Counted from the first letter of the stretch, positions 1-12,900 are shown. The stretch is DNA of 64,000 bases from Hydra vulgaris (GCF_038396675.1 NC_088934.1:51286001-51350000), one strand, 5' to 3'. Numbers and translations: made by a program. The notes: generated by a model not told the origin, from the letters alone.

Positions 1-1059
1 GAGTTTATTTGAGCTAATAATCCTGATTCTTCATTATTAAATGAAGTAAGATTAGTACTATTCCACGATGTAAGATAAAAATCTTCTAATCCAGATGACA
101 TGAAAATACATGTACTATTACTAGACTGATTATTTGCATCTACATATCCACTAGATAATGAATAATTAGCATAGTTGTATGGAGCCAAGGTGTTATAGAA
201 TTGTTAGCATGTTTAGGAGGAGCGCTACCATCGTACATTCGTACTCTTGATTCCCACCAATTTCCAGATATACCAATAATATACATTTAATATATTTTAA
301 ATAAACCCCAATACCCTTTCCTGCAGTATCTATCAATATATATTCATTACAATAAGATGTGTTAGTATATCTAGAAATACATCAGATCGTAAAATAAGAT
401 CTGCGATGTAAGGTGGTAATGATGGATTTCTAGCAACAAAAGGTTGTATCCAATAGTTAAGAAAAACTACAGTAGCGTTATAAAGTTCAATTTTTAAAGT
501 ATTTTTAAATGGCATATCAAATGTAAAGTATCCTCCAAATTGAGTAGGAGTATGCATATTACATCCTTGCAAAGAGTTAGCATAAAATGGGCCACCAAGT
601 GGAGAACACAAAAAATCACAGGCTAGACCATTTGTTCCAGTATTAGTTGTAGTATAAGCTAAATTTCCTATGTGAAGTTGCCATCTGCATATATTTTAAG
701 AAATACGTTACCTGCTACAGGTGGTCCAGTAGTAAAAGATTTATATAATGCTAGCCATAGTTTTCTTAGGATACCACTGTTGTTGTTATTAAATGATATA
801 ATATATGCATCAGTTCCCTTATCACCTGTACTTGGTGGAAGAGATTGATTTTTCATCGAAGATATGTTAAACTTGAATCTGGTACTATTTTTAAAATGTG
901 AGAAGTAGGTACTATATGGTCAACATAATCTTTTGTAGCAACATCATTTAGATGTATAGGAGCTGGCACATTTTCTATTATATTACCACTCATATCAAGT
1001 TTATCAGTCATATTATTTAGTCCATCTCTTCTAATAAATGTGTTATTAGCTTGAGACAT
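1..1059 (-). pseudogene. DUF2961-like fibre/capsid protein, copy A (partial)
   Basis: Matches the 416-aa gene from its start at 1059 to about residue 355, where the window begins. Frames at 853-1059, 668-856 and 333-611 carry the fibre-like N-terminus, the LKIYADG strand and the PLGGPFYA/MPFKNTL blocks. Small indels lie near 310-370, 630 and 680-860. Confidence 0.7.
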
Positions 1060-1439
1060 TTAAAAAGTAAAGACACAAGTGGCCGCAATATGAAGTATTT
1101 CCAAATTGAACTCTTTCACTATTATAATAAACAGGATAGCGTAAGTATTCAATAATAGCTATTGGAGTTGCTACTATTGTGGCTAAAAAACCAATTCCAA
1201 CAGTTCCTAGTGCCATTGTACTTCCAATTAACGCTAGATCAACTGCAGAAATTACTTTTATTGCCTGATGATACTTTTTACTTAATGTTAATCTTATTTC
1301 TCTCAATTTCTATTTCTTTTTGAATTTCACTAATCTTATTCAGACGGTAAGCAATAGGATCTATCTGCTGTATTTCAGTATATTCATTTGGTAAAGTCGG
1401 ATATAATTTATTCATATTTGAATTATTTAAATACTCCAT
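1046..1439 (-). pseudogene. Small hydrophobic protein, copy A
   Basis: ATG at 1439; a 2-nt deletion in the CTCTCTC run near 1297 breaks the frame. The hydrophobic C-terminal half (1046-1306) is unchanged. Confidence 0.58.
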
Positions 1440-1458
1440 TTTATAAAGCAAAATAAAA

Positions 1459-1938
1459 TTATTTATTTTGTACTAAATTAACATAGCATAATACATTACC
1501 TTTTTTAATTGTTATATCTTCAATTGAATTATTGCTTTTAATAATCACAACAGTATCATCAACTGATTCTGATACAATATTGTTATCTAAACTTAGCATT
1601 TTTAATTTTAGACTATTTTCTAAAGAAATTAATACAAAACTAGGATCATCAATTTTTACACCTATTTGCAAAGATATAACTTTATGTGACATAAATGCTA
1701 GTTTAATATCTTCCTGTGCAAATATTTTATATTTAGACCCATCGACTATTAATTCCTGCTTATTATCAAAAGTGTCATTAATAAAGCAAGATTTTGGGTC
1801 TTTTATAGTACAAGGCGAACTAGTTTCTACTAATCCATAATTAGGTGTATTAATAATACAACTTGGAAGTGGCCTCTCATACCAAAAAGCTCTTTGTCTT
1901 TTATTTATAAATTTATGCATCGGAGGATGATATACCAT
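1459..1938 (-). CDS. 159-aa protein of unknown function, copy A
   Basis: Uninterrupted, 159 aa. It differs from copy C at a compensated stretch around residues 44-52 and at the last residues (LVQNK). The beta-rich part is unchanged. Confidence 0.55.
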   Translation of the reverse strand: MVYHPPMHKFINKRQRAFWYERPLPSCIINTPNYGLVETSSPCTIKDPKSCFINDTFDNKQELIVDGSKYKIFAQEDIKLAFMSHKVISLQIGVKIDDPSFVLISLENSLKLKMLSLDNNIVSESVDDTVVIIKSNNSIEDITIKKGNVLCYVNLVQNK

Positions 1939-2014
1939 TTTTATATATCAAGATTTTTTTTAGATTCATGAAAAGTCTTTGATTTTTTAAATTCTTTTTT
2001 TTACAAAATCAAAT

Positions 2015-2611
2015 TCAAAAAGGTATATTAGCAAATGGTGAATTAGGCCCTAATAATAGACCTGCTCCAGTTCTCACATAACCATTTCCAGCACTTATGT
2101 ATAGTCCATCTCCTAATGATCCTCCACTTTTCCATGGACTCATAAATAATCCACCTCCCATTTTAGTGAACTTAATTCCTTCTCCATTTCTAACTTTATA
2201 AAATCTTTTTTTACCAATACCATTTCCAGCAATTTTATTAATCAGATTGTTCCCAGTTGCAGCTCCTACACCTGTAAGAAGTCCTGTTGCTAGAGACGGT
2301 ATTACTTTTGATGCTAAAAAACTTCCAGCTGATCCTAAGAAAGGTAAAAGTGCTCCTAGAAATCCTCCCTTCTTTATTTTAGGATTGTACACGAGTTGTT
2401 TTTTGCTTAATTTTAGCACTACTCCTTTACCATCTTCATATGCTTTTGAAATTTTATTCATCTGTGTATTTGTTACAGCTAATGCATGTTCTCCATTAAA
2501 ATCTGAATGTGATAATTCAATACTAACTCCAGTCTTTTCACTGATTGCTTTTTCAATTTTTTTCAATTGTCCTTCTGAAAGATGTATTTTAACATTAGTA
2601 TAATTTGTCAT
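2015..2611 (-). CDS. pX/pVI-like glycine-rich protein, copy A
   Basis: 198 aa, uninterrupted from ATG 2611. It ends at SPFANIPF because one base is missing from the A-run that codes for the final residues in copy C. Confidence 0.6.
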   Translation of the reverse strand: MTNYTNVKIHLSEGQLKKIEKAISEKTGVSIELSHSDFNGEHALAVTNTQMNKISKAYEDGKGVVLKLSKKQLVYNPKIKKGGFLGALLPFLGSAGSFLASKVIPSLATGLLTGVGAATGNNLINKIAGNGIGKKRFYKVRNGEGIKFTKMGGGLFMSPWKSGGSLGDGLYISAGNGYVRTGAGLLLGPNSPFANIPF

Positions 2612-2633
2612 TTTATTATAAGATTATTTTTTT

Positions 2634-3345
2634 TCACTTATGTGAAATCCCAATAGAAATTTTTTCACCTCTTAAATTAATTAGATTTCCATCTTGATCA
2701 ACTATTGTATTTACTAATGTTGAAATCGAATCTAACAATACACGTTGATATATTAAATTAATCGGTTCTTGAAAAATTTTATATCCAGGACCGACATTTT
2801 GAAAAAATGAGTATATAATTTTTTGTGTTTTTCCATCAACATATGAATCTTCTACTATACTAGATGTAACGTGTATAGTATTCACTTTTAAATATTTTCA
2901 CAATATTTTTTAGATTCATAATAACCTGTTGAGTATATTCGATAACTAAAACTAAAATAGTCCTAATTGAGTTTGGAGTTGTAAAATCTACTTTATATCC
3001 TGTCTGAATATTTAAAGTTGACGTAATGTATTGTTATTAGCTCCAATTGTTATAGCTGAAACTCCTGATACTACATTGCCGTTTTTAATTAAAAGTAATT
3101 CAATATACTTATTTATATCATCAATCTCATATGCTCCCAATGGAAGTAGACAAAATCAAGTCACCGCATTATCAGGACTGAATTTAAAATTGTTATTTGA
3201 AAAATCAATATTTGGAAAGTCATAATATGTCTCTCTCTAAACCAACTAGAGCCATTTCATATTGTTTATTTTTATCCAGTTCAATACTATAACTAAATTT
3301 AGTTACTATTTCACTACTGTCTCCGTTTACATATATGCAAGGCAT
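2634..3345 (-). pseudogene. Penton-like minor capsid protein, copy A
   Basis: The C-terminal 83 residues are readable (2634-2885). The N-terminal two thirds up to ATG 3345 are broken by at least four small indels (near 2895, 2950, 3020, 3150 and 3230). Confidence 0.68.
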
Positions 3346-3409
3346 TTTTATATATTAAAAAATTTATTTATCAAGAATCTTTGAAAAATCAAAGAATTTT
3401 CTATAGATC

Positions 3410-4171
3410 TTAAGGATCTTTAAAATAGTCAGATGTAATATAAAAATTATCAAATCCACTTCTATCATTTATCTTTTTCAGAAGATAAATCTATTACAAC
3501 GAATCCATGCCTTTTCTTCCATGCAGCTCTACATAACTTTTTAAACTCATCCTCTGACATATCACTCGATACATGATCTTTATAAATATGATTTAATTTT
3601 TTTAATTGTGGAAATAAACAAATAAAATTTGCATTTTCTCTTATAGTCTGTCTAGGCAACATAAAATAATTTTGTGCAAGATAGAAACAATCTACATTAC
3701 TATGCCTCCCTCTTACATACACTCTCACATTCATTTTTGTTGTCAGTTGCAAATCATCAAATATCATTAAATTATTATTATTAGCATCGAGATCTTCAGG
3801 ATCTGGTACATCATTCTGTCAAAAAATTTACACTCCATATCAACTTTACTATTTTTCTCATTAAACGTTTTTAAAACTTCTTCAATATCTTTTCAGCATT
3901 TTGTCCTGATACTTAAACAAATTAAGAATAACTTCTTTTGGTAATTTTTCTTCAAAAGATCTTTTTAACACTTTGTATTCAGGCTGAAATAGAGATTTTC
4001 CAAAAAAGTTGTAAATTATTATAATCTAACCATCCAGGTCTTAAAATAAATTTAGTAATAAAGTAGTTTTACCACACCCCGACTTTCCAACAATATTATA
4101 CTTTTAGGTGACAACTTACTATTATTTCGTTTATTTCTTTTTACGTTCCATGATAAATCGACAACATCCAT
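3410..4171 (-). pseudogene. Packaging ATPase, copy A
   Basis: Readable mainly at 3465-3767. There are deletions around 3470, 3815 and 3890, and the Walker A region (about 4060-4110) is also frameshifted. The A-run that breaks copies B and C is one base shorter here and in frame. Confidence 0.7.
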
Positions 4172-4282
4172 TTTTATATATAATTATTTTTTATATGTAA
4201 AATAATGTGCTGTATCAAATGCAAAAAAAAATACAAATACACTAAATCAACAAAATTTTGTCAGCAAAAACAATAGAAAAAT

Positions 4283-4662
4283 ACCTATTCGCGGAACTTA
4301 CGACATTTGCGGAACAACAAAAACTCAATTTGTCAGATCCACTAAGAAAGGAGGAGACTTAGTCAGCTCTATTATTTTTTTCTTAATAACTAAAAAAGTA
4401 AAACTACCATGGGGCAAAATTCCCTGGTGAGATGCACTTCCCTGGAATGAACTTTGCTGGTCCTGTTACTAATTTAAATGAGAGACTCACTTCTACTTAA
4501 TGCATATAAAGAATGGAGTAAACCTAATACAAGTTTATAATGCTGCTTATCATCATGATCTCGCATATCAACACTTTACAGCATTAGAAATTTAGCTGAT
4601 AAGATGATGATTGAAGAAATGAACGCTACACACACGCGAAAAAATTGAAAGAGGCATTATAA
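4283..4662 (+). pseudogene. Phospholipase A2-like protein, copy A
   Basis: The start codon is replaced (ATACCTATTCGCGG instead of ATGATTCGCGG). Insertions near 4370 and 4410 and deletions near 4580 and 4630 break the frame. The calcium-loop region at about 4450 is still recognisable. Confidence 0.65.
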
Positions 4663-4689
4663 AACCTATCATCGCTTCTTAAGCAAAGT

Positions 4690-5681
4690 TTGGACTCGGT
4701 CTGAAGAGAATGGGTCTTTCAAAAACTACGATCGATCAGCGAAAAAATCAAGAAAAAAATGTGAAATGGTCTGACAAACTTGCGAACGAACTTCATAGAC
4801 CCGTTATAAAACATTTCAGAAAAAGAAAAAGAATTGCAAATGGAATCGATGAAATATGGGCTGCTGATTTAGTCGACACGCAACTTTCTCTAAATTCAAC
4901 AACGGTAAAAAGTACTTACTCATGGTAATAGATGCATTTTCAAAGTATGGATGGATTGTTCCATTAAAGAATAAAACTGGAGTTGATGTTGCAAATGCTT
5001 TAATAAAATATTTAAAGAACGAAAGTGCAGAAAATTGTGGGTAGATAAAGGTCGAGGATTTATAATAAGCATGTTAAAGCTCTAGGTGTTGAGTTATACT
5101 CAACTGAAAATAAAGAAAAAAGTTGTGTAGTTGAACGTTGGAATAGAACAATGAAAGAGAAAATGTTCGAATACTTTTCCGCTAATTCTACCAGAAAATA
5201 TATTGATGTTTTAGATGAAATGGTAAATAAATACAACAACACAAGACATTCTTCAATTAAATGAAAATCAGTTAAAGCTAGTGATGAAAAAGAATAAGAA
5301 TATTGTTTGATTAAACTTGAACGGGAACGACGATCAGAGACAGGGCGATAGTTTTCAATAGGTGATAAAGTTAGGATAACTAAAAAGAAGACAACATTTG
5401 AAAAAGGATACACACCAAGATGGACGGAAGAAGTTTTTACTATATCACAAATTCAGTACACAGATCCTCCAACTTATAAAATAACTGACAATAATGGTGA
5501 AAAAGAAATACAAGGAACTTTTTATGAACAAGAACTGCAAAAAACGAATCAAGAAATATTTAGAATTGAAAAAGTGATTCGCAAACTCAAAAAAAAATCA
5601 CTAGTAAAGTGGTATGGATATCCTGAATCGTTTAACTGATGGGTCGATAATAAAGAATTGATAGATCTTTCAGATCCATAA
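4690..5681 (+). pseudogene. Integrase, copy A
   Basis: Fragments 4710-4928 and 4920-5300 carry the catalytic core, and 5360-5681 carries the chromodomain-like tail. Private indels occur near 4880, 5000, 5060 and 5270, besides the stops shared with copies B and C. Confidence 0.72.
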
Positions 5682-5725
5682 GAAGTAGGTTCTTCGAACT
5701 CATGCAGAGTAAGTCAGAGTAAGTT

Positions 5726-5828
5726 ATAAAAGTTGTGGTCAATTGGACATTTTAATATATATATAAAATTGTGGCTGGATAAATAGTCGAAAATAAAAAT
5801 GAGCCAGAATCTGCGATTTCCTACTACT
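5726..5828. repeat. Right TIR of copy A
   Basis: Matches 57113-57215. The terminal GGCC is altered to TGCG by a local change. CTGATT follows at 5829-5834. Confidence 0.85.
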
Positions 5829-5834
5829 CTGATT

Positions 5835-8155
5835 AAAACAATAAAACATTATTTTGTTACAAAATAAATAAAATAATTTATTTTTCGAAAGTTGGATAAG
5901 AAGGATTAAATAAAAATAATGCAAAACAACGTCTTCCTAGAGATTTGCCGATAATGATATGACACAAAAAAGCAGAATATTGCTCATAAGAACGGTTTAC
6001 TATAATACTATATCTCATGTTAAACTTAATAGTTTCAAAATAAATAAAACTATAATAATTTATGTCAAAAAGGTCAAATGTTCTACATATAAAAAAAAAA
6101 ATTGTATATACATTTAGTTTATATACGTCGAGGGTTATATACGTCATTTCATCAAATGTATTTAGAAATGCGAGATTTGATCCACGTAATTAATTAAATG
6201 GATTGTATGTTTCTGACGGCGATAAAGATATTGTGAATTTTACCAATTTTTCCCCATAAAAATAACTCAATAAAAAAGAATTTATGACAACAATCTTTTA
6301 GAATCGTTTGTTTGAACGTGAATAGTTGAGGGGAAAAAATTGTTACTTTATGATTGATTTTTATTCGCTTGGTTTGCAAATTATTAGTTGTTTAATGTTC
6401 CAAAATGATGCTCATAAGCATCATTATCCATTATAAGAAATTATCCATTATAGTTAAATGGCCCTATTATCCATACATTACAGGTGGCACCCCATTATCA
6501 AGGTATTAATGGTGAGCCAACCAAGTAATTATTGGCATCATTTTTAATAACTATATTGTTTTGTTATACAAACTAATTTTGTAGTTGATTATACCAATTT
6601 AAATTCATCGACATAGGCCACTACGCTACAATAGGAAATTACCTCCAGGCTGTTAATGTTAGTTTTTTATATCTTATCAACACAAATTTTTATTGCACAG
6701 TGAACTAAACGTTTCAGTACAGTAAAATAGTTGGTCAAAGGTTCTCAAAAAAATTGAGTGCCTTTGGCCTACTTCTTGGATGCTTCGGCCCAGGCTATAA
6801 CATTTACTACTGTTTAGAAATAATTTTAGTGATAATTTGTAAGTTAGGATATTTAATATATGCAAGTTTAATATATGTAAGTTAGGATTTTTAAGTAGGA
6901 TAGTTTACCTATTGTAATGATAAAAATTAGGACTTTGTGTTTGCAGTACACTACTAAATCTATAAAATGTTTGTAATACATAGTTAAATCAGAATAATTG
7001 TAAAACTATCTAAGTTTTTAGTTTAATAAATATAAAATATAAACTAGCCTAGAAACTAGAAACAAATTATGTAACAAAGCAGTAAGCCTGTTTAGAACAC
7101 GTGCACCATAATGCGTTAAAAATTTTAAAAATGGTTTATTAACTCAAAGACAACCAGCTTCAAAATACAATTTATCCAGATCAGTGTTAAAGATAAAATT
7201 AAATACGCATATCTCAAAAGCATGATGGCTAGCCATTATTTATATCTACAAAAAACAAAAAACAAAAAATTTCTGTAGACATAAGGAATTCCACGGCTTT
7301 CTTGTGGAATCATATAACTTTAGGTGTATTGCAAAATAATATTTAGACAAAATCATAACTTGTTAACTTTGTACCTACATTTTTATACGTTTTATGTAAA
7401 CTTAGTTACAAAAACTTTTTTTAAACCTTATTTTTGTAAATTTATGCTTTTTGTACCTTAGAATTACTGTTTTTATTTATTCGATGCATCTTTTAGTCCC
7501 TTTTTTAAAGATTCAAGTAATTATTTTGTGAGACAGATAGCTTTAAATTGTCTTTTTATTGTCAGCAGTGCTCAGTGTACGAGTAAATAACTTTTCTGGA
7601 AGTTTTTATGCACGAGGCGTTCAGGCGCAAAACGCCAAAGCCACACCAGTTTACGCAGGTTTCATGTGGATTTTTTACATGCCTAATTACGTTATATTAT
7701 AGAGTAATGTGTATAAATGGTAAAATAATACAATAGCTAAAGGTATAATAGTGCAATTTCATATTTAGGCGTCATTGTATTTGACTACTAATAACCTAGT
7801 CTTGAAAACTCTGAAAAAATTTTAACATGCTATTCTTGGTCGGATTATCTTTTTGATGTCTTGATATTAGTCTTGGTCTTAAATTATCACTTCCGGCGGT
7901 GCTCCGTGATAAGACCCGAAAGGACTTCTGGGAGCACCTAAATAACCTAAAAAAAAAAAATTTTGTTTTGGTCTTTTTATTTTCAACTTTAAAACGTTAG
8001 ACAAAGCAAAAATTATTTAAGTAACACAAATACTTTTTTGATGGTAGAAATAAAAAAAAGTTTTAACCAATAAAGTTTGCTAAACATTGTGATACACAAC
8101 CATGTAATATGGCCTCTTTATTAAAATATATTTAAACATTTGAGATACTGAGGTT
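5835..8155. other. Flanking region without recognised gene (copy A)
   Basis: No convincing coding sequence. It contains the palindrome ATGATGCTCATAAGCATCAT at 6405-6424 and a hairpin with GGTGCTCC/GGGAGCACC stems near 7898-7938. The matching stretches are 9381-11751 and 57222-59599. Confidence 0.6.
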
Positions 8156-8699
8156 CAGTGGCGTATGAAAGTTTTTAAATACTTGAAATAATTAACTTTT
8201 AAACAAAGATTATTCCAAATTTTTTTACGTTCCATGTATGACGAAAACATTCTTTACAAAATAAAAGCTACTGTGTTAGGAGAATGGAAAACAAAAATCC
8301 CTAAAATTTAAGCCTCCCGTACCCTAAACGTGAGGGCAATTAGTTGAATTATTTGTTTTTTAATATATAAAGCAGTTATGTATTCATCGACATATTTCAA
8401 ATTTTATTTGTAACTATTTAGTGTTCAGTTTTTATGACCAGATCAATCCCCCTCCCCTTAATTTAGGACCGAAAACTTTACATGGTCATAAAATCTATCA
8501 TGATAATTCAAAAATAAAATTTGAAATCTGTCGATGAATACATAACTAGTTTATATTTATGAAAAAACAAATAATAAAACTAATTCCCCTCACGTTTAGG
8601 GTAAAGAACGGAAAAAAAGTTTTAGGGTTTTTTTTTCCATTCTTTTTTTGGTTTAAAATTTGGTCATTTCAAACATTTAAAAACCTTCCTACGCCACTG
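8156..8699. mobile_element. hAT-type foldback MITE, copy A
   Basis: Same element as 59608-60168 with private indels. Bounded by CAGTGGCGTA and TACGCCACTG. Confidence 0.7.
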
Positions 8700-8725
8700 C
8701 TGAGATTATTGATCTAATGCCCCAT

Positions 8726-8789
8726 GGCGTAGGATCAATCCCAATCAATCAGTGTACCCACTGATTGATTGGGATTGATCCTCTACGCC
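8726..8789. repeat. Hairpin at the centre of the outer palindrome
   Basis: GGCGTAGGATCAATCCCAAT on the left pairs with ATTGGGATTGATCCTCTACGCC on the right, with almost no spacer (centre about 8756-8757). The 8.7-kb arms of the outer palindrome meet precisely here. The same hairpin, with a GGTA loop, is present once at 60197-60262. Confidence 0.88.
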
Positions 8790-8817
8790 ATGAGATTGAT
8801 GGGAACATCAATCTCAG

Positions 8818-9372
8818 CAGTGGCGTAGGAAGGTTTTTAAATGTTTGAAATAACCAACTTTTAAACAAAAAAAAGAATGGAAAAAAAAACCCTAAAACTT
8901 TTTTGGCTGCCATGGAAATGTGAGGCAATTAGTCAATTATTTGTTTTTTCATAAATATAAACTAGTTATGTATTCATCGACAGATTTCAAATTTTATTTT
9001 TGAATTATTCAGTGATAAGATTTTATGACCATGTAAAGTTTTCGGTCCTATTAAATTAAGGGAGGGGGAATTAATCTTTACTTGTTCAAAAAAACTTAAC
9101 ACTAAATAGTTTACAAATAAAATTTGAAATATGTCTATGAATACAAAACTGATTTATATTTATAAAAAAACAAATAATTCAACTAATTGCCCTCACGTTT
9201 AGGGTACGGGAGGCTTAAATTTTAGGGATTTTTGTTTCCATTCTCCTAACACAGTAGCTTTATTTTGTAAAGAATCTTTTCGTCATACATAGGAACGTAA
9301 AAAAATTTCGTAATAATCTTTGTTTTTAAAAGTTAATTATTTCAAGTATTTAAAAACTTTCATACGCCACTG
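8818..9372. mobile_element. hAT-type foldback MITE, copy B
   Basis: A 555-bp inverted copy of 59608-60168. Flanking 8-bp duplication AATCTCAG (8810-8817) and AACCTCAG (9373-9380), one mismatch. Confidence 0.75.
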
Positions 9373-9380
9373 AACCTCAG

Positions 9381-11751
9381 TATCTGGATACTTCTTGTGA
9401 AAATGTTTAAATATATTTTAATAAAGAGGCCATATTACATGGTTGTGTATCACAATGTTTAGCAAACTTTATTGGTTAAAACTTTTTTTATTTCTACCAT
9501 CAAAAAAGTATTTGTGTTACTTAAATAATTTTTGCTTTGGCAAACGTATTAAATTTTAAAATAAAAACACCAAAACAAAATTTTTTTTTTTTTTTTTTTT
9601 TTTAGGTTATTTAGGTGCTCCCAGAAGTCCTTTCGGTCTTATCACGGAGCACCGCGGAAGTGATAATTTAAGACCAAGACTAATATCAAGACATCAAAAA
9701 GATAATCCGAGACCAAGAATAGCATGTTAAAATTTTTTTCAAGCTCGCACACTTAGGTTATTAGTAGTCAAATACAATGACGCCTAAATATGAAATTGCA
9801 CTATTATACCTTTAGCTATTGTATTATTTTACCATTTATACACATTACTCTATAATATAACGTAATTAGGCATGTAAAAAATCCACATGGAAAAAAACAT
9901 GTACCGTAAACTGGTGTGGCTTTGGCGTTTTGCACCTGAACGCCTCGTGCATAAAAACCAGAAAAGTTATTTACTCGTACACTGAGCACTGCTAGATAAA
10001 AAAGACAATTAAAGCTATCTGTCTCACAAATAATTACTTGAAGTACTTTTTTAAAAAGGGACTAAAAGATGCATCGAATAAATAAAAACAGTAATTCTAA
10101 GGTACAAAAAGCATAAATTTACAAAAATAAGCTTTAAAAAAAGTTTTTGTAACTAAGTTTACATAAAACGTATAAAAAATGTAGGTACAAAGTTAACAAG
10201 TTATGATTTTGTCTAAATATTATTTTGCAATACACCTAAAGTTATATGATTCCACAAGAAAGCCGTGGAATTCCTTATGTCTACAGAAATTTTTTGTTTT
10301 TTTGTTTTTTGTAGATATAAATAATGGCTAGCCATCATGCTTTTGAGATATGCGTATTTAATTTTATCTTTAACACTGATCTGGATAAATTGTATTTTGA
10401 AGCTGGTTGTCTTTGAGTTAATAAACCATTTTTAAAGTTTTTAACGCATTATGGTGCACGTGTTCTAAACAGGCTTACTGCTTTGTTACATAATTTGTTT
10501 CTAGTTTCTAGGCTAGTTTATATTTTATATTTATTAAACTAAAAACTTAGATAGTTTTACAATTATTCTGATTTAACTATGTATTACAAACATTTTATAG
10601 ATTTAGTAGTGTACTGCAAACACAAAGTCCTAATTTTTATCATTACAATAGGTAAACTATCCTACTTAAAAATCCTAACTTACATATATTAAATCTGCAT
10701 ATATTAAATATCCTAACTTACAAATTATCACTAAAATTATTTCTAAACAGTTTTTTTTTTTGCTAAATGTAGTGTTTATAGCCTGGGCCAAATAACTCAA
10801 GAAGTAGGCCAAAGGCGCTCAAATTTTTTTGAGAACCTTTGACCAACTATTTTACTGTACTGAAACGTTTAGTTCACTGTGCAATAAAAATTTGTGTTGA
10901 TAAGATATAAAAAACTAACATTAACAGCCTGGAGGTAATTTCCTATTGTAGCGTAGTCGACTCTTATGTCGATGAATTTAAATTGGTATAATCAACTACA
11001 AAATTAGTTTGTATAACAAAACAATATAGTTATTAAAAATGATGCCAATAATTACTTGGTTGGCTCACCATTAATACCTTGATAATGGGGTGCCACCTGT
11101 AATGTATGGATAATAGGGCCATTTAACTATAATGGATAATTTCTTATAATGGATAATGATGCTTATGAGCATCATTTTGGAACATTAAACAACTAATAAT
11201 TTGCAAACCAAGCGAATAAAAAAAATCAATCATAAAGTAACAATTTTTTCCCCAAACTATTCACGTTCAAACAAACGATTCTAAAAGATTGTTGTCATAA
11301 ATTCTTTTTTATTGAGTTATTTTTATGGGGAAAAATTGGTAAAATTCACAATATCTTTATCGCCGTCAGAAAAATACAATCCATTTAATTAATTACGTGG
11401 ATCAAATATCGCATTTCTAAATACATTTGATTAAATGACGTATATAACCCTCGACGTATATAAACTAAATGTATATACAATTTTTTTTTTATATGTAGAA
11501 GTATGACTTGACCTTTTTGACATAAATTATTATAGTTTTATTTATTTTGAAACTATTAAGTTTAACATGAGATATAGTATTTATGTAAGTAAACCATTCT
11601 ATCGAGCAATATTCTGCTTTTTTGTGTCATATCATTTGGCAAATCTCTAGGAAGACGTTGTTTTGCATTATTTTTATTTAATCCTTCTTATCCAACTTTC
11701 GAAAATAAATTATTTTATTTATTTTGTAACAAAATAATGTTTTATTGTTTT
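9381..11751. other. Flanking region without recognised gene (copy B)
   Basis: Reverse complement of 57222-59599. It includes a T-run of about 24 at 9580-9603, the GGTGCTCC/GGGAGCACC hairpin near 9614-9652 and ATGATGCTTATGAGCATCAT at 11157-11176. No coding sequence recognised. Confidence 0.6.
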
Positions 11752-11757
11752 AATCAG

Positions 11758-11860
11758 AGTAGTAGGAAATGGCCGATTCTGGCTCATTTTTATTTTCGAC
11801 TATTTATCCAGCCACAATTTTATATATATATTAAAATGTCCAATTGACCACAACTTTTAT
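11758..11860. repeat. Left TIR of copy B
   Basis: Begins AGTAGTAGGAAATGG directly after AATCAG and corresponds to the right TIR of copy C. Confidence 0.9.
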
Positions 11861-11904
11861 AACTTACTCTGACTTACTCTGCATGAGTTCGAAGAACCTA
11901 CTTC

Positions 11905-12900
11905 TTATGGATCTGAAAGATCTATCAATTCTTTATTATCGACCCATGAGTTAAACGATTCAGGATATCCATACCACTTTACTAGTGATTTTTTTTTGAG
12001 TTTGCGAATCACTTTTTCAATTCTAAATATTTCTTGATTCGTTTTTTGCAGTTCTTGTTCATAAAAAGTTCCTTGTATTTCTTCACCATTATTGTCAGTT
12101 ATTTTATAAGTTGGAGGATCTGTGTACTGAATTTGTGATATAGTAAAAACTTCTTCAGTCCATCTTGGTGTGTATCCTTTTTCAAATGTTGTCTTCTTTT
12201 TAGTTATCCTAACTTTATCACCTATTGAAAACTATCGCCCTGTCTCTGATCGTGCATTTCCGTTCAAGTTTAATCAAACAATATTCTTATTCTTTTTCAT
12301 CACTAGCTTTAACTGATTTCATTTTAATTGAAGAATGTCTTGTGTTGTTGTATTTATTTACCATTTCATCTAAAACATCAATATATTTTCTGGTAAGATT
12401 AGTGCAAAAGTATTTGAACATTTTCTCTTTCATTGTTCTATTCCAACGTTCAACTACACAACTTTTTTCTTTATTTTCAGTTGAGTATAACTCAACACCT
12501 AGAGCTTTAACATGCTTATTATAAAATCCTCGACCTTTATCTACCCACAATTTTCTGCACTTTCGTTCTTTAAATATTTTATTTAAAGCATTTGCAACAT
12601 CAACTCCAGTTTTATTCTTTAATGGAACAATCCATCCATACTTTGAAAATGCATCTATTACCATGAAGTACTTTTTACCGTTGTTGAATTTAGAGAAAGA
12701 TTGCATGTCGACTAAATCAGCAGCCCATATTTCATCGATTCCATTTGCAATTACTTTTCTTTTTCTGAAATGTTTTATAACGGGTCTATGAAGTTCGTTC
12801 GCAAGTTTGTCAGACCATTTCACATTTTTTTCTTTGACTTTTTCGCTGATCGATCGTAGTTTTTTTGAATACCGACTTTGAAAGACCCATTCTTTCAGAC
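11905..12900 (-). pseudogene. Integrase, copy B
   Basis: The catalytic core lies at 12287-12823 and the chromodomain-like tail at 11905-12235. The stops between them are the same as in copy C. Near 12655 one codon of the beta-strand after the first catalytic Asp is lost relative to copy C, and the residues before the lysine-rich region differ slightly (TNLTRKY instead of ANSTRKY). Confidence 0.8.

Larger units (their letters stand above)
1..5828. mobile_element. Virus-like element, copy A (left 297 bp outside the window)
   Basis: Collinear with 51325-57215, ending in a 103-bp TIR (5726-5828) and the CTGATT duplication (5829-5834). Almost every gene is interrupted by small indels not seen in copies B and C. 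Confidence 0.85.
1..8756. repeat. Outer palindrome arm (copy A), inverted copy of 8757-17513
   Basis: This stretch is the reverse complement of the following 8.76 kb and is also collinear with 51325-60229. The match includes the virus-like element, its flank and the hAT MITE. It carries many short insertions, deletions and scrambled patches compared with the other two copies, which agree closely with each other. The arm continues beyond the window start. Read by eye; the exact identity was not computed. Confidence 0.9.

Noticed and set aside
2247..2603. 118-aa plus-strand frame opposite the pX/pVI-like gene, also at 53584-53940
   Set aside because: It is the antisense shadow of a gene with a clear family resemblance.
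8726..8789. CRISPR-like or replication-origin palindrome
   Set aside because: A single hairpin explained by a MITE-like inverted repeat; no spacer array or origin features.
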